Notes under the pieces: model-generated
Seen by the model: only the letters and a program-made list of their open reading frames with translations
The model's database searches: none
Told to the model about the DNA's origin: nothing
Source of the DNA: Chamaecyparis obtusa
Taxonomy: Eukaryota; Streptophyta; Pinopsida; Cupressales; Cupressaceae
DNA length: 64,000 nucleotides
Direction of reading: 5' to 3'
Assembly (NCBI GenBank): GCA_027943335.1
Contig: BSBK01000879.1
Span: forward strand, 248,001 to 312,000
Part shown: positions 47,090 to 58,831 of the stretch, piece by piece
Numbering within the stretch: the stretch's first letter is position 1
Layout of the letters: the number at the start of each line of letters is the position of its first letter
Program-made: the position numbers and the translations under genes

Positions 47090-48291
47090 CACAGATAGAA
47101 CATCTTCAGGTGCAAGACATTGACAGGTTCAGGGAGCTGCTCTCCCTCTTCAGTAGATAGTAAATAAGCACCTATCCCAAAAGTTGTTGTAATGATGTAA
47201 GGTCCAAGCCAATTGGGTTCAAATTTTCCCTTTTGATCTCTATGCTATTGATTCTTAGGATTTTCTCGTAAGAAATGATCTCCCACTTGGAATTCTTGAG
47301 GGAGAACCTTTTTGTTGAAAGCTTTGGACATGTGCTTTTGATAAACCCTCATGTGGTCAAATGATGCTTGACGCTACTCATCTAGAAGTTCTAACTCTTG
47401 AACTCTCATGGCACAGTAGTCTTCATCTGTTACTAGACCTTTGAGAGAGACTCTAAGTGAAGGAATCTCGACCTCTAATGGTAACGATGCTTTAGCGCCA
47501 TAAGTCAAGGCAAAAGGAGTAGCCCCAGTGGGAGTACAAATACTCACGGTATAGGCCCACAAGGCCGGATTTATCTCTAGATGCCAATCTCTACCATTCT
47601 TATGAACTGTTCTATGTGAGATTTTGAGAATGGTTTTGTTCGAAGCCTCTGCCTGACCATTTCCTTGTGGGAAGTAAATGGAGGACCAATGTTATTTAAT
47701 CTTGAATCTTTGGCATAGTTTCTTAAGCTCCTTATTTTTAAACTGACCTCCATTGTCAGTGATGATTTCAGAAGGCACTCCATATTGACAAATGATATGG
47801 TTCAAGATGAACAGAGAAACTGTCTTACCTGAGGCCACAGAAAGAGGAACAACTTCTACCCATTTTGTAAAGTAATCAGTAGCAGCGATAATAAATTTAT
47901 GTCCACCTGAGGAGTTGGGATGAATCTGCCCAACGAGATCAAAGCCCAGCACTGAAATGGCCAATAAGATATGGAAGGAATAAGCTCCCTGCCTAGAGCA
48001 TGTATCAGGTGGCCATGTTTTTGGCATTTTTCACATGATTTGGCAAAAGCTACTACATCCATCTGCATGGTAGGCCAATAGTACCCCACCCTAAGCAACC
48101 TCCTAGCCATGGATAGAGCATTAGAATGTCTCCCACAGATGCCCTCATGGATGTCAACTAGTGCTTGATCAGATTCCTCCTTCTGTAAGCACCTAAGAAG
48201 TGTCCCATCTAGATCCCTCCCATTCAAATCACCAGAGATGAGGGAATGGTCAGAGGCATTACGGATAAGGTTTCTTCTTTCGGATCGGTTT
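47090..48291 (-). pseudogene. T3 integrase
   Basis: Zinc site from HEGICGRHSNALSMARRLLRVG (near 48,120) and CEKCQKHG (near 48,020). The core has FDLVGQIHP (Asp, near 47,935), IITDNGGQF (Asp, near 47,750) and PQGNGQAEASN (Glu, near 47,655). The C-terminal FQVGD is near 47,290. A TAA lies in IK-stop-HWSS near 47,700 and a frame change near 47,945. It is close in sequence to the T2 integrase. N-terminal sequence is lost at the 48,291 junction. Confidence 0.88.
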
Positions 48292-50568
48292 AAATAAGCA
48301 GAGATATCCAAAATGGACTGGCATCCACCATGCTTTAAATTGCCTAGTCATGCATGTGATCATGTCAGCGGGGTCAGAAAGTGCTTGTATGCTGTCCACA
48401 ACGTGACTCCCATCCTGAATTTCTTCTCAACAGTCAAAATTGATTGAAACTTTGTGTCATAATAGTTCACGATTTAGACGTTGCCCACGTTCAAACATAA
48501 CTCTCATCATAAATCCATGTATGTTCTCATCGTATAATAAAATGTGACTGTCATCATATATAAGTTTCTGAGAATGAAGGAAGCAGACATGATAAAACCA
48601 AGCATTAATCATGCTTTAAATTGCTCTCCTACACTTTGCAATGCATTTAATCCTCTCAATGGGGCCGGTTAGTGCTTGTATGCTATTCACAATGAATTTC
48701 GGGGGTTTGATCATAACATTGTGTCACTCCACAACGTGTTTGAGGGGTTGTTACCTACTACACATTGGCATTCTAGTCATTAGGAAGTAAGCTCAAAAGA
48801 AACACGCACCTTCGCTTTCATTTCCGGCCATGCAATCATCCAATTTGGACGTAATACAATTGTTCATTTTGGAAGAATGCAGGCATCATTGATTTATTTA
48901 TTTTTAGATTGTTCATTTTGGAAGAATAAAGGCATCATTGATTTTAATTTTTTTAGATTTTTTTATTTACTATTATTAAGTTATATTAGTAAAATAGTAA
49001 CTGTAATATATTAATAGTTATTTACATAGTCGAACTTTTTATTCTTCACTTTAAATTGAAGAAAATACCTTTTTAAATAATTAGAAAGTAGACACCAGAA
49101 ATTTTAATTATTTATTTTCTTTCTTATCTATTAAGAAATAGAAACAATAAAAAATGGCAATTGAATATTCTTATTGTTGTACATTGACAATTTCCATATT
49201 TAGATTTAATTGTGTAGATTTTTTTCATAATCTTACATCAAAGTAACTAAAAAAATTAAATTTAAATAATTGAATGAAATGTATCCCTTGTTCTAAAAAA
49301 CAACCAATCATGTAATGCCCCATCAATTGCACAAGTATGGGTGTCCCTTTTGTATGACCATTGGTTTCACTTTTTTGGGGGTTGTTTTGGACATCTTGAC
49401 AAAGAGCATGTTGATGTGGCATCATATTTGATGATGTGGTCCTGAAACCTTGGTCATTACAAAAGGACATGCCAAGTAAGTTGATATAGAATATTGGGAG
49501 TGATTTGAGATTTCCATGTACGATTTTGAGAAGTACTAATTTAGGGTCCTTAATTACTAGGTCCTCTCTCCTAAGTGATTTCAAATTATGCATGTAAGGT
49601 TTGCATTTAGAATCACTCAAATAGTCAAATAAGAAAATAAAAAAACTTGAAACAGAGCAGGAAGACAACAATATGCATTGTAAAAAATTGGAGGTCTATT
49701 AAATCCTCTAAAACCATCTCCAATGGGTAATCCCCTCAATATGTATTCTGATTCAAGATTTTTAGATTTAAAAGAGAATCCATTCATTGGTAAGATTTGT
49801 ACATCTCTTCTTGTTGCCTCCCCTCCAAGAGATGTTACAATCAACAAACTCAGCTAATTAGGAGTTTCCTTTGGGCCAAATGGGGCAATAAAAAAGGCCT
49901 TCCAACATCCTCATGGAATCAATGCATCCAATCAAAAGATAATTGGTGGTTTGGGAATTATTGACCCATATACCCAAGCCACATGTCTTACTAAAACTTG
50001 GATTGTTGGGGATTTAGATGGAGAGGCTAGCTCCTTGAAAGTTCTTAGTTTGACATCACATTAATTTGAGAGATAAACTACTTCGTGCCCCCTTTTTCAA
50101 AACCCACGGATTTGTCCCTTTAATTCTATTTCCAGTTTTCTTGGAAAATACCTTCTAATAAGTTCTCCTGGTCTAATCAATCCTTGAGTCATGGCATGAG
50201 CTTTGGTTCTTATTCCATTTGGTAGAACGACTTAGACCAAAAACATAGAAAACCTCTAGGGGTATTTAAAAACCTCAAGGAAAAATATTTGTTCCAAAAA
50301 GGAATTCAAAATTTTAATGATGTGGGATTCCACCAATTTTCATTGGATACCATGGTACCAACTCAAAGCACAATTCAAGTTATTCTCTTTTGATAAATAT
50401 TTTATTTCAGAAGTTCAACAACTAGTGACCATTTAATAGTTTTTTTTTTCTTTTTGTCCACTCCTTGCCATGAGCACTTCCTAAAGGATTGAAAATAGCT
50501 TAACATGCGAAGTATCCAATCTTTTCCTTTTAAAATTATTTATTGACAACTTCCAAATATCTCCTTGG
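48292..50568. repeat. Duplicated segment, right copy (B')
   Basis: Second copy of 40,528-42,903. It has one 142-bp unit (48,332-48,470) and keeps about 350 bp (48,760-49,110) missing from the left copy. Its right end continues without interruption into CAGCCGGACTC, which identifies it as the copy attached to the original right flank. Confidence 0.9.
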
Positions 50569-50930
50569 CAGCCGGACTCAACTCTAAATGAAAATACTAT
50601 CTAAGTCATGCAAAATGGAATAAGTCAAGCTATCAAATTCAGAGGACAAAAGATGATGCTTATTTTCAACTAACAGAATGGAAAGTATTCCACATAAAGT
50701 TGCACATTGGTGAGCATTTTTCCTTCATCTTCCCACCCCCAGTTTGTTCATTTTGCTCAAAAGGAGTCTCTTTAAAAATTGCTTTGTGGTTTTGTGGCCA
50801 TGCTCACCAATTGTGGTCCTCCCTCTTTATGACCCTGTCAACACATTTTCCTCAAGCACGGTCTTCAAAAACTACACTCATTGGACTTCCATCTCACAAA
50901 AATATCATTACCTAAAGTTTAAGACATGTT
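49830..50930 (+). pseudogene. LINE (L1-type) ORF2 C-terminal fragment, copy b, with zf-RVT
   Basis: Same RT-distal region as copy a (WAKWGNKKGLP near 49,875), followed by sequence that continues past the T3 insertion point. At 50,700-50,850 it reads HIGEHFSFIFPPPVCSFC, then FCGHAHQLWSSL. The Cys-x2-Cys, Cys/His and W spacing matches the zf-RVT zinc-binding tail found at the C-terminus of plant LINE reverse transcriptases. Multiple frame breaks; no poly-A tail or TSD found. Confidence 0.68.
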
Positions 50931-52268
50931 ATTGTTAACTTCATTTGGAGACTTAGATGCCTTGTTGTCTTCTCTCAGTCATTTTTCTCTCTTCAAGGTG
51001 AACTCTAGATGCTTTGTACAAGCTTGTCCCTTCATATTAACATTCTACATGAGTTTCCTCAGCTAAACTCAGAGTGTATTGCAACTCTTCACAACAAATA
51101 AACTTTAAATTTAATTAGAAAGCCATTACTTAAACAAGAAACACTACAAATAGAACCCCATAATAGACACAATAATAAAATAATTGTGACCCATTAACAA
51201 TCATCATTAAATCATGTAGCAGATAGCTTATTAAACCATTAAACTCCAACACTTGTACAACCCATTTAAATTCATAGTCAAGTTGTAAAGAAGAAATCTT
51301 ATTAAAACCTTAAAGCCTGACATTTGAAATGAAAACCAATAATACTTTTTAAATGTGAATAAAAAAATATAGATATGCATAGTAGGAGGCAAAATGTGAA
51401 CATATATGCTTAACAACCGATAAAAATTGAGTTTCCTTCACTGTGAGCATGCCAGTGACATTATAACACAAGAGTATAATTCCCTTGAGGTTAATAGTGT
51501 TAATGAACATAATAAATCATGTTCAGAAACACAAAGAAATAATCAAAACTTGTTTGTAACCGAATACCTAGATAGTGAAGGTTAGTGTTAGTGAAACAAC
51601 AAAAAACATAAACAACATAGATATCAGTGGCCCCAATGGTCAGAGGTGGCATTATAGAGGAGAGGTATCCTCACCTCCATCAAAGACCAAATAAAAAACT
51701 AGTTCCCATATCTCCTCCCACTACTTTTCATCTTCGTCTACCTCCTTCACCTCAAAATCCCGACTATCCCACACATAGGAGGAGGTTTCTCTTATAACCA
51801 CTTCACAAATGAAGTGAGAAAATGAGAAACAAAAAGTTAATGAACAAAAAAAACCCCATTAAATACTTGCAAAGTCAAAGTAGAAGGTGGTCCATAACTG
51901 AGAAAATACTGGTTGTATCTCATGTTTGCAAGGCTCTATACCGAGCATGTTTCATCTCCCAACTAATGGAAGACTCTAGAATGGGCAAGAATAAAAGGAA
52001 TGTTAGGTTTCTTGATCTTTGAATAAGGTGTATTCAATAAAATTATGATGTTAAAAGGAGTCCCCTTAAGAAAAATTAAGGTGACTTGACAGGTAGTAAA
52101 TGTAGTTGCATATTGTAGGTAAAGGTGGTTGCGGGAAGTATTGGCGGCCAGAGTGGTGGATAGGGGTTGTTGCAGAAAAATATGTCACATAGGCACCTCA
52201 TTCTTCACGCAAGGAAAAAATCCTATGTCTACCATGGCCACCATGTACATCATGATCGATGCACCAAA
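50931..52268. other. Intergenic, nothing recognised
   Basis: AT-rich DNA with short open frames only. No LTR ends, RT motifs or splice-flanked coding stretches that I can support. Confidence 0.35.
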
Positions 52269-53035
52269 ATGACAAGTTTTACCTAACTTCGACAAATCAT
52301 GCTTGAAAATGTGGCGAGGTAATTCCAAATGGGCTCAACTTTTGATTTGGGGCTACCAACTAGGTGAACTTGAGTGAAACAAATAGAGGCATGGGGTCCA
52401 CATAGCGGCCCACGTGAACCCATGAATTTTGATTCTACATGTTCTGGCTCCTCTCCCATAGCTCACCCTCTAGTTTTTCTTACATATTTAAGGAAGGCAA
52501 ACAAGATTCAATAGTAGGAATCTTTTGTGTTTCTTTTCTTTTGGATCTCACAGAATATAAAAGATTATAAGTGACATCCAATTATGCATGTAAGGTTCAC
52601 ATTCAGAAACACTCAAATTTTTGGATAAGAAAATAATAAAACTTGAAACTTGAAAATGACAAGTTTTACCTAACTTTGACAAATCATGGTTGAACATGTG
52701 GCAAGGTAATTCCAAATGGGCTCAACTTTTGATTTGGGGTTGCCAACTAGGTGAACTTGAGTGAAAAAAATAGAGGCATGGGGTCCACATAGCGGCCCAC
52801 GCAAACCCATGAATTTTGATTCTACATGTTCTGGCTCCTCTCCCATAGCTCACCCTCTAGTTTTTCTTACATATTTACGGAAGGCAAACAAGATTCAATA
52901 GTAGGAATCTTTTTTGTTTCTTTTCTTTTGGATCTAATAAAATATAAAAGATTATAAGTGACATCTAATTATGCAAGGTTCACATTCAAAAACACTCAAA
53001 TTTTTGGATAAGAAAATAGTAAAACTTGAAACAGA
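52269..53035. repeat. 387-bp direct tandem repeat (two copies)
   Basis: Units start ATGACAAGTTTTACCTAACTT at 52,269 and 52,656 and are nearly identical, including CATAGCGGCCCACG, CTTACATATTTAAGGAAGGC and GATTATAAGTGACATC. The end of each unit (CACTCAAATTTTTGGATAAGAAAATA) is also the start of the LINE-linked block homologous to 41,940 and 49,610. Confidence 0.88.
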
Positions 53036-53323
53036 GTAGGAATACAACAATATGCATTGAAAAAAAATGGAGGTCTAGTAAATCCTCTAAAATCATTCCC
53101 AAGAGATAACCCTTTTAATATTTATTTAGATTCAAGAGTTGTAGACACTCATTGGTAAGAATCGTACACCTCTTCTTATTATCTCTCCTCCAAGAGTTGT
53201 TACAATTAACTAACTCACCTAATCTAGGGTCCCCTTTGGGCCAAATGGGACAATTAAAAGGGTCTTCCAAAAACATCATGGAATCAATGCATCTAACCAA
53301 TAGATAAAGGTGGTTTGGGAATT
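53036..53323 (+). pseudogene. LINE (L1-type) fragment, copy c, left part
   Basis: Diverged third copy of the block at 41,990-42,293 and 49,660-49,959. The region from GGGCCAAATGGGACAATTAAAAGG to GGTGGTTTGGGAATT aligns with the R-FLW-KW-GN-KKGLP segment. It is interrupted by E2 after GAATT at 53,319-53,323 and continues at 59,697. Confidence 0.7.
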
Positions 53324-54183
53324 TGATGAAGGGTGCTCCCCTTAATACCACAAACACATAACATAAATAGAGAAACAACAATAGTAATATGCAAGAACAG
53401 AAAATTGGCTTCTTATTATCTCCACAAATGTGGAATTACAAACTTTCAGAATTACAATATGCAAAGCCACATGGGCATTCCCTTACAATATTCTTTAGGA
53501 CAAAGCCTCAAATCAATACCCAGATCTACTACCCAGAACTATTCTGAACTGCCTAAGACAATAATACAGCCTTCCTTATATAGGCAATTTTCCACCGCCT
53601 GGGAAGGTTCCAGAATTTTAGCCAATAAGGCCGACCAAACTTAGAATTATTTTATTTTACATTTCATTACATCATAGTTGGCTCAAGATAACCTTTGAAA
53701 CCCGAACATAAATTTTGAAGAAAATTATTTTTCGCCATTTCGGGTGGCCCAACTTCCGAAGACCATAAGTCATCACCCGTTGACCCGCTCGGCTATTATA
53801 ACCCCATTTCGGAAACGCCACGAAGCGCTCTACAGGCTTGATTGGCACAAGCACCTGTCACCCAAATTTTTGACCTCATCTGGGGCCTCTAAAGCCTTCA
53901 AAACTGAGTTCAAAGTTTCTGTACCCTACTGCCAATACCGAAAATCTTCAATATCTTCCAATATACACTTGATCTGGCAATGAAACTTTACTGGCAGACT
54001 TATATGACCAAAATCAACCTCCGAGAAAGAAATCAGATCATTTTGAGCACATATGAAAATTACCAAAAATAGTAACTTTCCATAAATAGGAGCTCTACAC
54101 AAAATAGCCCTTATTGAATTCAAAAATAGAAATGTTTTTGGGTGATGCAAGATTGCTCTTACACCCAGGATGCTCCTGCATCA
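53324..54183 (-). repeat. E2 3' LTR
   Basis: 860 bp. It keeps the TATA candidate CTATATAAGG (reverse strand of 53,573-53,583), whereas the 5' LTR has TGTATAAGG at that place. Confidence 0.95.
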
Positions 54184-54221
54184 GACACCCAGGGTAATTT
54201 GAGAAGTGACCCTGTCACGAC

Positions 54222-57218
54222 TCATGTGTGTAGAGGAAAGCCAAGACGGCTAACCTCCTCCTTTGTCAGCCATGATGAATCTTCAACAGGTCATCCTTTC
54301 CACTTGACCAGATATTCTTCATATGTCCTGTTCCTTATGCTTCTGCCAACACGACTATCCAGTATATCTTCAATCTCCTTAGTGTCTGAACTAGGTGCTG
54401 GAATACTCCACTGGGCTGCTGTGATCTCATTTTCAACACCTCCTTCATGATACTCTGTCAGATCTAAAATGTTAAACACTGGTGAAATATTTAGCTCAGT
54501 AGGCAATTCTACCTCATATGCGTTTCCTGAATCATGTTTCTTCAGTATCCTGCATGGTCCAAACTTCTTCATTTTCAGCTTGTTATATGTACCAACTGGA
54601 AACCGCTCATTCCGCAAATGAACCATGACTTCGTCACCAACTTGAAATTCTTTATACCTCCTTTTCTCATCTGCCTTAGCCTTATACTGTGCATTCATCT
54701 TGGTAATATGCTTCCTCACCTCTTCATGGATGTTCTTCAAGTGTTCTACAAAATCCTCAGCTTCAGCACTACTTATTTCTCCTTTATCTATCTTCCTCAA
54801 TTCAGATGCATTTCTTGGACTACTTCCATATACAATCTGGAATGGTGATTTACCAGTGCTCCTGTTGACAGAATTATTGTATGCAAATTCCGCCTGTGGT
54901 AAAATCAAATCCCATCATGTTGGCTTATCTCCAGCCAAACATCTCAGCAAATTTCCCAAACTTCTATTCACCACCTCTGTCTGTCCATCAGTCTGTGGAT
55001 GATGTGATGAACTAAACTTCAAATCTGTCTTCAACTTCTTCCACAATGTATGCCAGAAATATCCAACAAACTTAGTGTCCCGATCTGAAACTATGGTCTT
55101 TGGCAAACCATGAAGTCTCACTACTTCTCTGAAAAACAATTCTGCTACATGAACAACATCATTAGTCTTCTTGCAGGGAATAAAATGTGCCATCTTTGAA
55201 AATCTATCAACTACCACAAAAATTGAATCGTGTCCCTGTTGTGTCCTCGGTAAACCAAGAACAAAGTCTATGCTGATATCCTCCCAAGGCTTCTCTGGTA
55301 CAGGTAATGGCTGATACAATCCTGTATTCTGCTTCACTCCTTTCGCCATCTGACAGACTCTGCAACTCTGTACAAACTTCTTCACATCTTGCTGCAACTG
55401 TGGCCAATAATAATTCTCACTAACCAAACCAAAGGTTTTATCAAGACCAAAATGTCCAGCCAATCCTCCACTATACTTCTCCTTGATGAGATTCTCCCTC
55501 ATAGAACTTCATGGAATGCACAACTGACTCCCTCTGAATAGCATATCATCCTGGATGATGAAATCCAACCATTTTGTCCTGTCTAGAGTAACAGGTTCTG
55601 TACAAGCTTTCCAAGCTTCACCAAAATCAGGATCCTCTGGATACAAATTCTTGAGTTCCTTGAACCCAACCACTTCAATCTGCATTTCTGTCAGCAATAG
55701 TTGTCTTCTGCTAAGAGCATCTGCAACCCTATTAGACTTTCCACTCCTGTGTTTCAAAACAAATGTATAACTCTGCAAAAACTCAACCCATTTCAAATAC
55801 CTCTGATGCAACTTTCCTTGACCATTCAAATATTGCAAAGCTTGATGATCAGTATACAAAACAAACTCCTTAGGAAGCAGATAATGTCTCCACTTCTTTA
55901 ATGCCTGAACTATAGCATAAAATTCCTGATCATAAATAGAATATTTCCTCTTGGCATCATTTAACTTCTCACTGAAATAAGCAACAGGTTTACCTTCTTG
56001 GCTCATAACAGCTCCTATTGCAGTACCACTAGCATCACAATCTACTTGAAACACCTTATTAAAATCTGGAAGTGCTAAAATAGGTTGTTCTGTAACTTTT
56101 TGTTTCAATAATTGAAAACTCTTTTCTGCTCCTTTAGTCCACTTAAACTCTTTCCTATCCCCTCTCATTGTTTCAGTCAAGGGTCCACAAATACTGCTAA
56201 AATTTCTAATAAACTTTCTGTAAAAGCTAGCTAGACCGTGAAAAGATCTTACCTCAGTAGCACTCCTTGGAGTAGGCCATTCAAGGATAGCCTGTACCTT
56301 CTCTGGGTCCACTTTTAGACCTTCTGCTGAAACTACAAATCCCAAATACACTAACTCTTTCTTCACAAAACTGCACTTCTTCAAATTAATCAACAATTTC
56401 TCTTCTCTCAACTTCTCAAATACCATACGAATATGCATCATATGCTCATCCAATGTCTTACTAAAGATCAAAATATCATCTAGGTAAACAATGACAAACT
56501 TACCCAGAAATTCTTTCAGAACCTAGTTAATGAGCCGCATGAAAGTGCTCGGTGCATTGGTTAGCCCAAAAGGCATGACTAACCACTCATACAGTCCTTC
56601 CTTTGTCTTGAAGGCAATCTTCCATTCATCTCCTTCTCTGATCCGAATCTGATGATATCCACTCTTCAGATCTATCTTTGAGAAATACACAGCTCCACTC
56701 AAACAGTCCATAATATCATCCATTCGTGGCAATGGAAACCTGTACTTGATTGTGATCTTGTTTATTGCTCTGGAATCTATACACATCCTCCACTCTCCAT
56801 TCTTCTTTGGTGCTAATACCGCTGGTACAGCATAGGGACTCAGACTCTCACGGATCAATCCTTTCTGTAACAGTTCGTGTACTTGTCTGTTCAACTCTTC
56901 ACTTTCTGCAGGTGTCATTCTGTGTGCTGCCTTATTCGGCAAACTCGCTCCTGGGATCAAGTCCATCTGATGACTGATCTTCCTGACTGGTGGTAATCCA
57001 TCAGGCACGTTATCGGATACAATATCCTGAAACTCATTCAACAAATCTGCAACTTCTACAGGAACATCTTCTACTTCCTCTTTACCAGCTTTTGGAATTA
57101 AAGCAAAACATACATGCTCATGCCTCATACCATCTAGGAAATTTCTTCCATCAACAAAAGTTATCCTTGCATTACCACATACCTTTTCTTCGGTCTCCTT
57201 CAATGGTTTTAGCTTATG
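54222..57218 (-). pseudogene. E2 pol: RT, RNase H, integrase with chromodomain
   Basis: Continuation of the gag-PR frame. RT spans about 56,400-56,960, with [14 protein letters not shown] (Asp intact) and [11 protein letters not shown] (YLDD near 56,480). RNase H has FQVDCDASGTAIGAV near 56,040. The integrase zinc region is at 55,360-55,480 ([16 protein letters not shown]). The core acids are in [17 protein letters not shown] and GQTEVVNR, all intact. The C-terminal module KFGPCRIL is followed by EEYLVKWKG and SSWLTKEE, a chromodomain-like end, which places E2 among chromoviruses. In-frame stops are at 56,523 (TAG), 55,509, 54,915 and 54,291 (TGA). No frameshift was found across the region. 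Confidence 0.93.
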
Positions 57219-58730
57219 TCACACTCCATCCTTTGTCAGGGAATAGGTATTCGCACGACCATCATGTATAGCACATCTGTCAAACTGCCACGGTCTACCT
57301 AACAACATATGACATGCATCCATAGAGATGATATCACATAGTACCTCATCTTGGTACCCGCCGATCTTGAACTTTACCAGGCACTGTTCACTGACCATGA
57401 CCTTGTGGTCATCCTGCACCCAGGCAATCCGATATGGATGTGGGTGTTTCTGTCTCTTGAGCTTCAACTTTGTCACCATCTCTTCTGACACCAAATTGTC
57501 AGTGCTTCCACTATCGATAATCACATCACAGCATTTACCCTCACAGTTGCATCTAGTGCGAAACAGGCTCCTCCTTTGCTCAGGTTCATTCTCACCACTC
57601 AACAGGACTCTTCTATTAATCAACGTTTCTCCTCTTTCAGCATCTTCAAAATTTGATGATCTGGCATCTTCATCTATATGTGCAACTCTGGCCTGGCCTT
57701 CATTTCCCCTGTCTATTCTGCCTTGGCGCTGAGGACATTCAAATGCCCTATGACCTTCTTCTCCATAGTGAAAACATGTTCCACGGAAGCCACCTCTTCC
57801 AGATCCTTGTCCTCTTCCTCTTCCTCTCTGATCTCTATTATTCTGATCCTGGAAGCGATTGGAATTATTTCCGCGCTGATTCTGACTGCTACTGGCCTCA
57901 TCCTTCTTTTTCGGATCTTCATTTCGGCCACCATATGACCGTCCACCAGATCGTCCACCGCGACCTCTTCCATTTTGTCGGCTCTCAAACCTCTTGTTCA
58001 ACTTTTCCTCTACTTTTAGGGCAAACTGGTATGCCTCTTCAATACTGTTCATTCGAACCAGATTCAGCTCCTCCTGAATGCTTGGCCTTAACCCATTAAG
58101 GTATCGGGAAACTTTCTCTTTATCAGCTTCTGCATGGCCTGTTCTGATGAGAAGTCGATAGAACTCCTCTGTATACTCCTGAACAGATCTTCCTGCTTGC
58201 TTCAAACTTTGCATTTTCTTCAGTAGGTCGAGCTCGTAATCAACAGGAATGAACTGTCGCTTTAATTTATCCACCATCCGATCCCATCTCATGATTTTCT
58301 CCTTTCCCCTTCTATTTCGCTCCAACTGAATCTCTTGCCACCATATCTTCGCATGACCTTTCAGTCTGGCCTTCGCAAATTTGACCCTATCAGGATCCTC
58401 AACATCTTCATACTCAAAATATTCTTCACATTCATTGATCCAGTCGATCAATTTCTCTGGGTTAAGATTTCCAGAAAATGTAGGAACCTCAATCTTAGGT
58501 CTTTTCCCAATCTTGGAAATCGCCCGAAAAAGTCTTTCTTCCTCCTGGTTCACAATTTCAACTTCTCCTTCTTGATATTCTTCTTCGGCTTCATCCTCGC
58601 TTTTGTCTCTGACATTAAGATTCATTCCTCTGTGAATCTCTTCTTGCAATGCTCGCACTTGTCTCTGCAGCTCTCTAACCTCAGGTGTCACAGAACCAGC
58701 TCTTCCGCCACGTTGTCTTCGTGGAGGCAT
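57219..58730 (-). pseudogene. E2 gag-protease
   Basis: Start chosen at ATG 58,728-58,730 (MPPRRQRGGRAG); upstream in frame only a GTG is available. The capsid-like region includes EVPTFSGNLNPEKLIDWINE and EEAYQFALKVEEKLNKR, then a Gly/Arg/Asn-rich linker. In the zinc knuckle CFHYGEEGHRAFEC (near 57,735-57,776) the second Cys ligand is Tyr. The protease has DVIIDSGSTDNLVS near 57,500-57,525. The frame stops at TGA 57,219-57,221, where E1-type relatives read through into RT, so I take this stop as a mutation rather than a natural gag terminator, though programmed suppression cannot be excluded. Confidence 0.93.
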
Positions 58731-58817
58731 TTTCGCGATGCGCGCTGAAACCCTAACCACGGTCCTAGTGCAAACTGCCTCACAGTCGGCGATCTATTTA
58801 CACACTTAAGAAAACCT

Positions 58818-58829
58818 GCTCTGATACCA
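58818..58829 (-). promoter_or_regulatory. E2 primer-binding site (tRNA-Met type)
   Basis: Minus strand TGGTATCAGAGC, the standard plant initiator-Met site, 2 nt inside the 5' LTR edge. Confidence 0.92.
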
Positions 58830-58831
58830 CT

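Larger units (their letters stand above)
42904..48291 (-). mobile_element. T3: truncated Tat-lineage Ty3 retrotransposon
   Basis: Contains a 3' LTR (42,904-43,937), a polypurine tract, a 3' region with an antisense ORF and integrase. The sequence ends abruptly at 48,291 inside the linker upstream of integrase; RT, gag and the 5' LTR are missing. The left flank is CTTGG (42,899-42,903), and the unoccupied site CTCCTTGGCAGCCGG is at 50,561. The right junction shares AAAT with the duplicated segment. T3 is closest to T2 in protein sequence but has its own LTR version. Confidence 0.88.

Noticed and set aside
53333..53644. 103-codon plus-strand frame present in both E2 LTRs (also 58,841-59,152)
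   Set aside because: It lies wholly inside the LTRs on the strand opposite to transcription and is duplicated only because LTRs are identical at birth.
57653..58099. Long plus-strand open frames opposite E2 gag
   Set aside because: They lie antisense to a recognised gag with conserved motifs and are rich in residues complementary to Gly/Arg/Glu codons, so they are shadows.
58730..58760. Upstream start for E2 gag
   Set aside because: The extra ten codons would start at GTG; the first ATG at 58,730 begins the usual MPPR-type gag N-terminus.
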